Origin: Paenarthrobacter sp. PH39-S1
Lineage (GTDB): Bacteria; Actinomycetota; Actinomycetes; Actinomycetales; Micrococcaceae
NCBI RefSeq assembly: GCF_030063245.1
Contig: NZ_JASISR010000015.1
Location: 1-64,000 of the forward strand
Direction: 5' to 3'
DNA length: 64,000 nucleotides
In this document: one piece after another, positions 1 through 7,707 of the stretch
Layout: every line of letters begins with the position of its first letter
Position numbering within the stretch: position 1 is the first letter of the stretch
Position numbers and translations under genes: made by a program
Notes under the pieces: model-generated
The model's input: the letters and a program-made list of their open reading frames with translations, nothing else
Told to the model about the DNA's origin: nothing
Database searches by the model: none

Positions 1-1
1 C

Positions 2-346
2 ATCACCCGCCGCCAACCGCCGGCACCGGTAATCTTCCATTCAGACCGCGGCACGCAATACACTTCAAATGAATTCGCCACATATTGTGTGAATAACAAA
101 ATTATACGCTCTCTCGGACGGACCGGGACATGTTACGACAACGCCGTATCCGAGTCATTCTTCGCGACCTACAAGAAAGAACTCATTCACACTAAACCAT
201 GGCCGGACCTGAAACGCCTCCGTAGAGAAACATTCCTCTGGATCGAAGGCTATTACAACACGCGGCGCCGTCATTCAGCTAACGGCTATTTGACACCGCT
301 CGAATATGAGTTAGGCTATAAATCAATTCACGAACTCGCGGCTTAA
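2..346 (+). CDS. IS3-family transposase OrfB, C-terminal part (5' end outside window)
   Basis: The frame is open from the window edge to TAA at 344-346. It encodes the end of the DDE integrase core: FHSDRGTQYTS (second catalytic Asp region), then SLGRTGTCYDNAVSESFF with the catalytic Glu, then the terminal YYNTRRRHSANGYLTPLEYE block. This order and spacing is typical of IS3-family OrfB. The GTG at 89 is internal, so the gene starts outside the window. The sequence just after the stop (about 350-376, ending GGGAACACTCCA) is probably the right inverted repeat of the element, but the left end cannot be seen to confirm this. Confidence 0.9.
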   Translation: MTRRQPPAPVIFHSDRGTQYTSNEFATYCVNNKIIRSLGRTGTCYDNAVSESFFATYKKELIHTKPWPDLKRLRRETFLWIEGYYNTRRRHSANGYLTPLEYELGYKSIHELAA

Positions 347-629
347 TCTCGAGTCCACAAAAGCGGGAACACTCCAGACGATGCCAGGTCCGGCCTCACA
401 TTCATGCTAGCTGCCTCGTCCTTGTAGGCATGAACACAACATTTATCTGCGTCACCCTCGCTCTGACGGCGGTTCTCGGTTTGTACTTCGAAATGCGGTA
501 CGAGATATTCCGCAGCGTTTTCTTCAATTCCTTCCCCAGGGCCGACCTTTCCTGGAACCGCAGCGCTCTTCTCGGCGTCATTTTGCGCCTCCCGCCCCGG
601 AGGGCCACGACCACGAAGGAGTCCAACCG

Positions 630-1418
630 ATGAGAATCGCCATTGCCGGCGGTACCGGAACTGTAGGCCGCCACGTAGTCACCGCTACCCGCGAGGCCGG
701 CCACGAACCCATCGTTCTCAGCCGATCCAATGGCGTTGACCTGATGAGCACCGACGGACTGGCCGGTGCTCTCTCGGACATCGACGCCGTCATCGATGTG
801 TCCTCAACAAACAGCCTGTCCGCCAAACAGGCCGTCCGATTCTTCGGCACCGTCACCGAAAACCTATTGAACGCCGAGCGTGCAGCCGGAGTCACGCATC
901 ACGTCACGCTCTCCATCATCGGAGCGGCACACGCGAACTCCGGCTACTACGCGGGCAAGGCCATTCAGGAAGAGCGGGTCATGAGGTCCGGGGGAGCTTG
1001 GTCGATGTTGAGGACGACACAGTTCCACGAGTTCGCCGCCCAGACCGCACACCGCCGCAGTATCGCGGGCATCCAGATCGTGCCCGCCATGCGTTCACAA
1101 CCCATCGCTGCCGCAGAAGTCGCCACCACCCTCGTGAATATCGCCACAGGAGTGCCCCGCGGCCTCGAACCCGATCTCGCAGGTCCCCGACAGGAAAACA
1201 TGCCGGACATGGTCCGCCGCTACCTAAAGGCCGCCCACATCAGACGAATCGTCCTCCGAGTCCCCCTCCCCGGAGCGATGGGCAAGTCGATGCGGGACGG
1301 AGGGCTCCTACCCAGCCCAAGCACACGAATCGGTACCCAAACATTCGACCAATGGCTCGCATCCAATGACTGGACACGGGGGGGCACAGATGGACATATT
1401 TCCTCGCGTGGTAGCTGA
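630..1418 (+). CDS. Atypical SDR / NmrA-like NAD(P)H-binding protein
   Basis: A 262-residue protein beginning MRIAIAGGTGTVGRHV, a GxxGxxG Rossmann motif at residues 7-13. The rest follows the NmrA/atypical SDR pattern: a middle YYAGK segment (about residues 107-111), a region like WSMLRTTQFHEF, and a C-terminal substrate domain. These proteins are NAD(P)-binding reductases or redox sensors; no substrate can be named. GAAGGAGTCC precedes the ATG and fixes the start. The stop lies directly against an IS3 transposase scar (1421-1516), so the last residues may not be native. Confidence 0.8.
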   Translation: MRIAIAGGTGTVGRHVVTATREAGHEPIVLSRSNGVDLMSTDGLAGALSDIDAVIDVSSTNSLSAKQAVRFFGTVTENLLNAERAAGVTHHVTLSIIGAAHANSGYYAGKAIQEERVMRSGGAWSMLRTTQFHEFAAQTAHRRSIAGIQIVPAMRSQPIAAAEVATTLVNIATGVPRGLEPDLAGPRQENMPDMVRRYLKAAHIRRIVLRVPLPGAMGKSMRDGGLLPSPSTRIGTQTFDQWLASNDWTRGGTDGHISSRGS

Positions 1419-1420
1419 GG

Positions 1421-1516
1421 GGTCTGCTGCAGAAATCCGTCCTTAAACGGCGTCCCTGGGCTACCAGGGAGAACTTAAGGATCGCGATCGTGACCTGGAT
1501 CGAACGCACCTACACT
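1421..1516 (+). pseudogene. IS3-family transposase scar
   Basis: Frame 2 reads RGLLQKSVLKRRPWATREN and continues LRIAIVTWIERTYTR. This is the conserved stretch before the C-terminal arginine block of IS51-type IS3 transposases (consensus LLQKNVLDRRRWATREELRIAIVTWIERTY). Only about 32 codons survive. The homology ends abruptly at about 1516, where the opposite-strand Tn3 transposase fragment begins, so this is a recombination junction between two mobile-element remnants. Confidence 0.75.
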
Positions 1517-2020
1517 CGCGGAGAAATCCTGTTCAAACATTGCCCGAGCCGCACCGATCATCCGATTCAGGCGCCCCGGTGGCTCAATCCTTTCCTGACG
1601 GCAACGACCCAAAACGGCCTCCGCCAGAGCACTTTCTCGAACTTCAGAAGGACAGACCGTCGCTGCAAGCCAAGCCGTCATTTCAGTCTCATCGGCACGA
1701 GTGAACTCTCTAAAGCCAAACACCGTCCGGATCTCAGCCCGGTGACGCTCGATTGTCCGTCCCGTCCAGGCATAAGGCCCAAAGACTTGAGCCTCAACTC
1801 CAACCTGCTCGGAAACATAATCCACCGCCGCAGGGTCGAAGTCATCAACCCCGCTGGGGAATCTTGCCTCATTCTCGAAAAACTTCAGCAACAACGCGAA
1901 CCCCAAGCGCGTGGAGCCACGCTTCTGACCAAGCAAGCCAAGATCGCGCCCAACCAAAGTCCATTCCTCAATAAGCCCACTCACTCCACCACGATTGCAC
2001 GACCGGCCCTCCAACCGCAC
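1475..2020 (-). pseudogene. Tn3-family transposase, N-terminal (DUF4158) fragment
   Basis: The minus-strand product has KRGSTRLGFALLLKFFE, FP, a YVSEQVGVEAQVFGPYAWTG-like run, RTIERHRAEIRTVFGFR and a WLA motif. These are the successive conserved blocks of the N-terminal DUF4158 domain of Tn3-family TnpA. Full TnpA is about 970-1000 residues; only about the first 165 remain. The last ~14 codons of the frame (1475-1516) are antisense to the IS3 scar, so the true break is near 1517. The catalytic DDE domain is absent and the fragment cannot transpose. Confidence 0.8.
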
Positions 2021-2183
2021 AAACTTGGCGGTTCAGAACAGCTATAGGAGGACTGGGCCGAGTAGCGAGCTGCTCACACGACAGTTTCTGGTATCGCGAG
2101 CAAGTCTCCGAAATCAGTGCCTAAAGGCTATGCCGTGTTGTTGGTCAGAACTGATTCTCGAAAAGAGCTTGGGCAAAACTTGG

Positions 2184-2513
2184 TCAAGAAGGATTTTGAC
2201 GTTGTGGGGCAAGCCGATGATGGGAGGGGGCTTGCCAGGGCTTACGCTTCCCCGCCCAGCGTTCGTGGGCAGACTGTCGGCTGATGCCGATTGCGCGGCC
2301 AATGTCTGCCCAGGAAGCTCCGGCTGCCTTCGCGGCCGCAACGGTCTTGTCTAACCTCTGGCTCGCTTGGCTGTATTGGCGGGCAGCTGCTTCGACACCA
2401 AGGATGGCCTCCGACGGGGCTATGTGAGCTTTCCAGTCCTGTCCTTCAGGGACTTCCCGCAGAGCAGTCTCGAGCTCGGCGCGTTCGAGACTGCTCTTGA
2501 ATTTGTCCCGCAC
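2184..2513 (-). CDS. Small helix-turn-helix protein of unknown role
   Basis: A 109-residue product from a GTG start. Its central part, GASWADIGRAIGISRQSAHERW (residues about 65-87), is a clear helix-turn-helix of the type seen in small actinobacterial proteins of unknown function. The N-terminal half is charged and probably helical. The first codons are in frame with the surviving GECYTPAGVVPV-type sequence of the upstream type I methylase remnant, so this frame may be a fusion onto a broken hsdM rather than a gene with its own start. DNA binding is likely; the target is unknown. Confidence 0.45.
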   Translation of the reverse strand: MRDKFKSSLERAELETALREVPEGQDWKAHIAPSEAILGVEAAARQYSQASQRLDKTVAAAKAAGASWADIGRAIGISRQSAHERWAGKRKPWQAPSHHRLAPQRQNPS

Positions 2514-2928
2514 GGGGACTACGCCGGCGGGGGTGTAGCACTCGCCCGCGCTTGCCTCGGCGCGGGCGAACTTCTCTAGGAAGTATTCGTAGACCTCGCC
2601 GAGTAGGCCGCGGGCCTTTACTGACGCCGTGTCCGGTGAACCGGGCCGAGTTCAGCAGGTCCAGCAGCTCGCCGAGGCGGCGCTGGTCCACGTCGTCGCG
2701 GTTGAAGATGCGGGGGAGTGTGGCGGCCAGGCTCGGGTTGGCGCCCATGATGAGCTCCATGGCTTCGTCGATGAGTTGTCCGATGATTTTCGGGGCTTCG
2801 CCGGCTTCAGCGGCGAGCCCCTTGCCGTTCTCGGCGAAGGGTCCCAGCGGGCGGGCGCCGGGACCCTTCGGGCCGGCGAGCCAAGCGCTGCCCCAACGGA
2901 TCTGCTGTGAGCGGACCACCTTCCGCAC
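2514..2928 (-). pseudogene. Type I restriction-modification methylase (HsdM) remnant
   Basis: On the minus strand, residues IIGQLIDEAMELIMGANPSL, then LPRIFNRDDVDQRRLGELLDLL, match the region of HsdM before the catalytic domain. After one frameshift near 2630 the other frame continues GLLGEVYEYFLEKFARAEA and GECYTPAGVV, the GEFYTP-type block that begins the SAM-methyltransferase core. The rest of the methylase, including its NPPY motif, and any HsdS or HsdR are missing. It is dead and joins directly to the HTH frame at 2513. Confidence 0.7.
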
Positions 2929-2958
2929 GACTGCGCACCGGGGCTAGGATCTGGAGGC

Positions 2959-3399
2959 ATGGGTGAAATCGTGAATCTATGGGGTTATCAGGCGCGGCGT
3001 TATCGGCGGGAACGGGGTGTAGAACCTGCGCCGCGCCCGGCATCAACGAGGTTAGACCGCCGTCCGAGGCGCGGGCCGAACGGCCAGCCCGTCCAAAGTC
3101 TGAAAGAGACGACGTCGGATGATTACTCGCAGCGCGAGCCACTCCTCCGCGAGGTGTACGGCGAGGTGTTGCGCGGGTTGCGCCTTAATCGCGGCGAGCG
3201 GCTCATTGATGTAGCAGGTCGCGCCGCCATATCGCCTCAATACCTCTCCGAAATCGAGCGGGGGCGCAAAGACGCCTCCTCCGAGATCCTCGCCGCAATC
3301 GCCCGATCGTTGAACGTGCCGGTTCGAGAACTCAGCGCGCAGGTGGCGACGCGCATGTCTCAGGCGAACTCACACGGCCCCGTCTGCCTCGCGGCCTGA
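2959..3399 (+). CDS. PopR-like XRE-family regulator of the clpP operon (copy 1)
   Basis: A 146-residue protein. Residues about 60-120 form an XRE/Cro helix-turn-helix (LRLNRGERLIDVAGRAAISP then YLSEIERGRKDAS). It lies convergent to a clpR-clpP pair, the same arrangement as the second copy at 38655-38990. Both copies end in GPVCLAA. In Streptomyces, PopR controls clpP3clpP4 and is itself degraded by ClpP1P2 through C-terminal alanines, so the LAA tail here is a probable degron (inference by analogy). GGAGG precedes the ATG. The N-terminal ~55 residues are basic, poorly structured and absent from copy 2. Its last 30 bases overlap the 3' end of the opposite-strand clpR. Confidence 0.85.
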   Translation: MGEIVNLWGYQARRYRRERGVEPAPRPASTRLDRRPRRGPNGQPVQSLKETTSDDYSQREPLLREVYGEVLRGLRLNRGERLIDVAGRAAISPQYLSEIERGRKDASSEILAAIARSLNVPVRELSAQVATRMSQANSHGPVCLAA

Positions 3400-4014
3400 T
3401 CCGACGATGCCCGCGTCGATCTTCCTGTACTCGACCACGTGGTCCACGACGCCGTACTTCACGGCCCTGTCGGCGTCCAACACGAGGTTACGGTCAGTGT
3501 CGCGGCGGATCTCCTCAATGCTCCGACCGGTGTGACGGGCCAGTAATTCGTCGAGCAGGGCCTTTATGCGTTTCACCTCGTCCGCTTCAAGAATGAGATC
3601 GGGAATGGTGCCGCGTCCCGTGTCGATGGTCGGCTGATGCAGCACCACCCTGCCGCGCGGAAGAATGGACCGCGCTCCACGCTCGCCTCCCGCGAGTAGC
3701 ACGGCCGCCGTGAAGGTCGCCTGTCCAATGCAGGTGGTGCGCACCTGCGGAGTCACGTACTGCATGGCATCGTAGACCGCCAGCATGGCGCTGATCGAAC
3801 CGCCGGGCGAGTTGATGTACAGGTCGATCGGAAGAGATGGGCTCGTCGACTCGAGGTGGAGTAGCTGCGCGATCAGCGCATTCGCGACGCCGTCGTCCAG
3901 GGGAGTGCCGAGGTAGATGATGCGCTCCGTGAGCAGACTGCTGTAGATGTCGAGGGTTTGTTGCGACCCGTTGCTGTGGCGGACCGTGACGTAGGGGATG
4001 GTGTACGAACTCAT
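3370..4014 (-). CDS. ClpP-like subunit lacking catalytic Ser and Asp (ClpR-like, copy 1)
   Basis: A 214-residue ClpP fold: IYLGTPLDD, DLYINSPGGS, the handle region and AVKYGVVD are all present. The nucleophile segment reads CIGQATFTAAVLL, with Phe101 where ClpP has Ser. His126 (VVLHQP) is kept, but the catalytic Asp position is Asn176 (DTDRN). The protein should therefore be a structural, proteolytically dead ring subunit, as ClpR is in plastids and cyanobacteria. It follows clpP with an ATGA overlap and is convergent with popR. Its C terminus is about 14 residues longer than copy 2, because the frame has lost the earlier stop and runs antisense into the popR tail. Confidence 0.9.
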   Translation of the reverse strand: MSSYTIPYVTVRHSNGSQQTLDIYSSLLTERIIYLGTPLDDGVANALIAQLLHLESTSPSLPIDLYINSPGGSISAMLAVYDAMQYVTPQVRTTCIGQATFTAAVLLAGGERGARSILPRGRVVLHQPTIDTGRGTIPDLILEADEVKRIKALLDELLARHTGRSIEEIRRDTDRNLVLDADRAVKYGVVDHVVEYRKIDAGIVGSGREADGAV

Positions 4015-4625
4015 CGCGTGCCCCTGAGGCTCACTGTGGGACGTTGGTCCGGCCGGATGTTGTCCACCTGTTCGATAATGCGGTCCACGAAGCCGTACTC
4101 CAGCGCCTGCTCCGCTGTGTACCAGCGGTCGCGCAGAGAGTCGGCCGTGACCTGTTCCATCGTTTGCCCGGTGTCCTCCGCAATGAGCCCGAGCACGGTG
4201 TCCCGGGTGTGCCTCAGGTCCTCCGCCTGAATCGCGATGTCCATTGCGGTTCCGCCGATACCTCCAGAGCCCTGGTGGAGGAGCACGCGGGCGTGGGGCA
4301 GTGCGAATCGCTTGCCGGGCGTTCCGGCGCTGAGGAGGAACTGGCCTGCGCTGAGTGCGAGCCCGAGCACCACGGTGGAGACATCGTTCGGAATGAGCCG
4401 CATGACGTCACGGATGGCGAGCATGGCAGGAACCGATCCGCCCGGCGAGTTGATCCACAGGCTGATGTCCCGTTGCGGGTCTTCAGCGGAGAGCAGCATC
4501 AACTGCGTGCACAGCCGGTTGCCACCCTCCTGATCAAGCTCGGTTCCGAGGAGCAGGATCCGGTGACCCATGAGCTGCTGCAGGAGAGAGTCTTCGAACG
4601 GATGAGGTGTGCGCTGTTCTGTCAT
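4011..4625 (-). CDS. clpP: ATP-dependent Clp protease proteolytic subunit, catalytically intact (copy 1)
   Basis: A 204-residue ClpP with a complete triad: Ser92 in GLALSAGQFLL, His117 in VLLHQG, Asp166 in LRDRWYT. The substrate-binding SLWINSPGGSV strand is present. The N-terminal axial loop lacks the usual POSR-type start and begins MTEQRTPHP. It probably assembles with the catalytically dead partner translated from the overlapping downstream gene and works with a Clp/Hsp100 unfoldase encoded elsewhere. A 14-bp palindrome centred 56.5 bp upstream of the start is conserved in copy 2 and is the likely regulator site. Confidence 0.92.
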   Translation of the reverse strand: MTEQRTPHPFEDSLLQQLMGHRILLLGTELDQEGGNRLCTQLMLLSAEDPQRDISLWINSPGGSVPAMLAIRDVMRLIPNDVSTVVLGLALSAGQFLLSAGTPGKRFALPHARVLLHQGSGGIGGTAMDIAIQAEDLRHTRDTVLGLIAEDTGQTMEQVTADSLRDRWYTAEQALEYGFVDRIIEQVDNIRPDQRPTVSLRGTR

Positions 4626-4674
4626 GCGTTCAGTCTGAGCCGTGGGCGAGTAGAGGACAATGCGTCGCGGCTGT

Positions 4675-4688
4675 CAGCAGATCTGCTG
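4675..4688. promoter_or_regulatory. Palindromic operator upstream of clpP copy 1
   Basis: CAGCAGATCTGCTG is a perfect 14-bp palindrome. Its GCAGATCTGC core recurs upstream of clpP copy 2 (37376-37385), with the same 56.5-bp distance from palindrome centre to the first base of the start codon. A GCATTGTC-like word also follows at a similar place in both. Otherwise the two upstream regions have diverged, so the conserved core is probably the PopR-like operator. Confidence 0.65.
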
Positions 4689-4825
4689 GCAGCCGCGACG
4701 CCAATGAGTTGATGAGATTGACTGGATCAAAGTAGGCAATGTTGCGCTAAGTACACCCATACGCAACGCATCAGTAAGAGCCGCTACTGCGTCGCAGTGA
4801 GGTCGGTTGCAGACTTATACAGCAG

Positions 4826-5233
4826 ATGAGCGCGGCAGCGCTGTTTACCAGGACACACGGCGTTGAACTCGAAACGGTCGACCAGATAGTCCATAACCTG
4901 CGGACACCCGACGGCCGGCAGCGGCTGAGCATGCGCGACGACGAGAATATTTACGTCGAGCACGAATCACTCCTGACGCGCGGTCAATCCGAAGGCACTA
5001 TCCGCCCTACAGACCTCCGCGTGATGGCGTTGGGATACCAGGGCATGATCGACTCCATGATCTGCTACCTACAAGCCCACCCGAACGTGGACCCCCTACG
5101 CCACGCAGCGCAATTAGCCGACCTGTTCCTTGCTGGCGCGGCTGCAACTAAGTGCGACGCGTTCCCCAGCGCCGAAGCCGTCCAGCGAGATGAAGAAGTT
5201 GAGTACGGTGCCGGACACAAAGAACTTCCTTGA
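4826..5233 (+). pseudogene. TetR-family regulator, C-terminal domain only
   Basis: The frame contains LRVMALGYQGMIDSMICYLQ followed by AHPNVDPLRHAAQLADLFLAG, which resembles the ligand-binding/dimer domain of TetR regulators. There is no helix-turn-helix at the N terminus, and the upstream DNA holds none in another frame. The last ~25 residues are not family-like. It is probably a truncated, inactive repressor that once controlled the reductase remnant just downstream (5250-5855). Confidence 0.5.
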
Positions 5234-5249
5234 TCCAGTGTTTCTTGTG

Positions 5250-5855
5250 ACCGGCAATGCAACGGCGAACGCGTCAAACTCGATGCACGATTCGGTAATG
5301 GCCAGCAACTGTTCGCCTGGTTCGACGCACGCCCAATCCACGGCATCGACCACGCCGAAACGCCTCCATCACCTTTGACCGAGCGCGGACGGCCACCTGG
5401 AGTTAAGGGACCAACGCCGCGATCGTGTGCCGCCGCAAGTTCAGCCCACACAGCGCCCCGGAGGACGACACCGGCTCGCGTGGCTGGTGGGAATACGAAC
5501 CTCCCTTCGGTACACCAGTCTTGCTGCTGATGTACCACGCTCACCCGCCGATCCGCTTCGACAACGGCACGAGCTTCCACTTCGTCGCCGCGTCCCCCAA
5601 AGATGCGCACGGCCAAGCACTCCGGATCGGTGGCGTACCCTCAACCATCCGCAAGCTCTTCACGCCGACCTGACCGACTTCATGCACCTGGTGACTGTGC
5701 CAATCCTCCTGGATAGAGGCACCTCGTTGTGGGCAGGCCTGGACGGCGGGCGGGAGCGCTTCGGCATCGACTCCGACACCGCACCAACGGGCTGGTTCAC
5801 CAGCTGTGAAACCGGCGTCGCGCCGAGTAACCGCCTGCTCCGACACCCCGCTCGA
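5250..5855 (+). pseudogene. RibD C-terminal / dihydrofolate-reductase-like protein, frameshifted
   Basis: One frame (5425-5673) reads GWWEYEPPFGTPVLLLMYHA, then PPIRFDNGTSFHFVAASP and IGGVPSTIR. The next frame continues DLTDFMHLVTVPILLDRGTS-LW. Together they match the second half of the intact protein at 33842-34486 (PYGTPVYVLTH, GGTTFHFR, GGYSTARDFL, LVDDVHLMVAPIFLGRGNRL). At least one frameshift lies near 5655 and the N-terminal half is unrecognisable. It is a decayed paralogue of the reductase-like proteins that occur five times in this window. Confidence 0.7.
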
Positions 5856-6053
5856 GAGAGACCAATGGGCTGGGGATGAAATCTATTACTGCGAAAACCC
5901 CGCCATTTATCGCTGCGATTCACACGCAGAGCGAATGGGCCAGCGCGCTCCCGCCCCTTGAAAGGAACCTTTTGCGGGACACTTCCCTGTTCGGGTATGG
6001 GCATGTCGGCTGGCGCCCTCGACGTGAAGGTTGTTGAACGGAATACTCGTCGT

Positions 6054-6812
6054 ATGTTGCGAAGCGTAGCCGTCCTGTCTGATATTCACGGAGTGTTGCC
6101 GGTTCTTGAAGCTGTGCTGGCGGAACCGGCCGTTTTACGTGCTGATCTTATTGTCGTGGCAGGTGACCACGCATCCGGGCCTCAGCCGGTGCAGGTATTG
6201 GACCGGCTTGCCTCTCTTGGTGACAGAGTCCGTTTGGTGCGGGGCAACGCCGACCGCGAGCTGGTGGCCTTGGCACGGGGGGAATACATTGAAATTCCTG
6301 ACGAAGTGACGCCCTGGGCTGTGGCGCAGCTGACAGCTGGACACGTGGACATGCTGGCGGCATTGCCACCATCGGTAACTGTCGAAGTTGACGGTTTTGG
6401 ACCGGTTCTGTTTTGCCATGCGACACCGCGTGATGACGAGGAGGTGGTGCTGGTCGACAGCCGCTTGGAGCGATGGGCTGAAGTATTCGCTGAACTGCCC
6501 GAGGAGATTCGCACCGTCGTCTGTGGACATACGCACATGCCGTTTGTGCGGTTGGTTGATCGGCGCCTGGTGGTCAACCCTGGCAGTGTCGGGATGCCCT
6601 ACGGGCGGCCGGGCGGTCAGTGGGCGGTGCTGGAAGACGGGTCCGTGACGCTTCATCGAACCCGAATCGACGTTGACGCCGCAGTGGCACGGGTCGTCGC
6701 GAAATCGGGTTATCCTGACGCCCAGGAATGGGCGGACTATTTTGTCCGAGCCGAAGCCAGCGACACCGAAGCAGTGACCGCCTTCGGCCCTCGCGACGGC
6801 CGTACGGCTTGA
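6054..6812 (+). CDS. Calcineurin-like metallophosphoesterase (YfcE/MJ0936 type)
   Basis: 252 residues from ATG 6054. The metal-binding motifs are in order: SDIHG (residues ~9-13), GDxxSGPxP, RGNAD, a middle CHATPRDDE, then CGHTHMPF and NPGSVGMPYG near the end. This is the signature of small phosphodiesterases that use two metal ions. Substrates in the family range from nucleotides to cyclic nucleotides and cannot be assigned. The frame extends upstream to 5958, but homology begins at 6054, so that start is preferred. No partner gene is adjacent. Confidence 0.88.
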   Translation: MLRSVAVLSDIHGVLPVLEAVLAEPAVLRADLIVVAGDHASGPQPVQVLDRLASLGDRVRLVRGNADRELVALARGEYIEIPDEVTPWAVAQLTAGHVDMLAALPPSVTVEVDGFGPVLFCHATPRDDEEVVLVDSRLERWAEVFAELPEEIRTVVCGHTHMPFVRLVDRRLVVNPGSVGMPYGRPGGQWAVLEDGSVTLHRTRIDVDAAVARVVAKSGYPDAQEWADYFVRAEASDTEAVTAFGPRDGRTA

Positions 6813-7707
6813 GGAAAAATCTCAACTCGAGAATTTCGATAGTCAGCGGATAGCTAAGGCCCACTAGACTTCTTCTACATCGAAAACGTCCTCTCAGTCG
6901 GTTCCTTGAAGACATCGGCAACTCGTACCGATAGCCGGTCCTCCGCCGGACACATCATCCGCTGACCTGCTGCTTTGCAAATGGCGGCTCATGGAGTGTC
7001 CGTATAGGGGTGTCCGGTGATAAGTCCGGTGCCGGAGCCCTATACGGGACACTATTTGAGGCCGATTTCGTCTGGTGTGGATGCAGCCGACAGGTTGTTC
7101 CGAACGCCGTAACGTACGATATTTTCCGTTTTCTGAGGTGCCCACAGGTACTTTAGAATCGGATATTACACCCCATTGTACCGATCGGGGCCCGTGATGC
7201 GTCACCGACGGCCCACCAAACGACTCCCAACCTGAACGACCGTTTCTACAAAGGCAACAGGCGCCAGTCTGCTCAGTCGCAGCCTCGGCGGACCCATGTG
7301 CAGCCTCACACTCAACCGTTCGTAAGTGTGACAATCTCTATGATGGCGATAACCACAGCGAAGACGCCACAAAGAACGCGTGCCGTCGATAAATGGACAT
7401 CGCCTTGCTCCGACTCATTCCTGGATGCATTTTTTCTAGCTGCTCAAGAACAACCGGTGCCTCAACCTCTACCTGACCCCACGCGCCTCTATTGCGCCGA
7501 ATATATGGCGTGGGTAGCGCTGGAGGACAAGTTCGCGTGACCACATGCGCGCGGCGCTCGAGTAGCCGAGAAAGCTTCTGTCAGGGCCGCAGCAGATGGT
7601 CCTAATTGTCGTGAAACGTTCCGTTGGGAAGAACGCGCTACCCGCCTTGCTCAGTGATGGGTCCACCACTTCCATGACTAGGGTCTCCCCGCCACCGACT
7701 TGTCCAC
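6813..7707. other. Long non-coding stretch with a recombination-site-like inverted repeat
   Basis: No convincing gene in 895 bases; the open frames here lack family features. Two structures stand out. First, an inverted repeat: AGTGTCCGTATAGGG at 6995-7009 and CCCTATACGGGACACT at 7038-7053, differing by one inserted base. Second, AGCCGGTCCTCC-x-CCGGAC at 6933-6950, which recurs at 40447 upstream of a serine recombinase gene. Both look like parts of resolvase sites or ends of lost transposons, but no recombinase is adjacent here. Confidence 0.4.

Noticed and set aside
402-704. Open frames on both strands upstream of the SDR gene (430-633 plus, 402-704 minus)
   Set aside because: No family features; the 67-residue plus-strand frame has a short hydrophobic start but ends in a random arginine-rich tail, and overlaps on the two strands are typical of GC-rich DNA.
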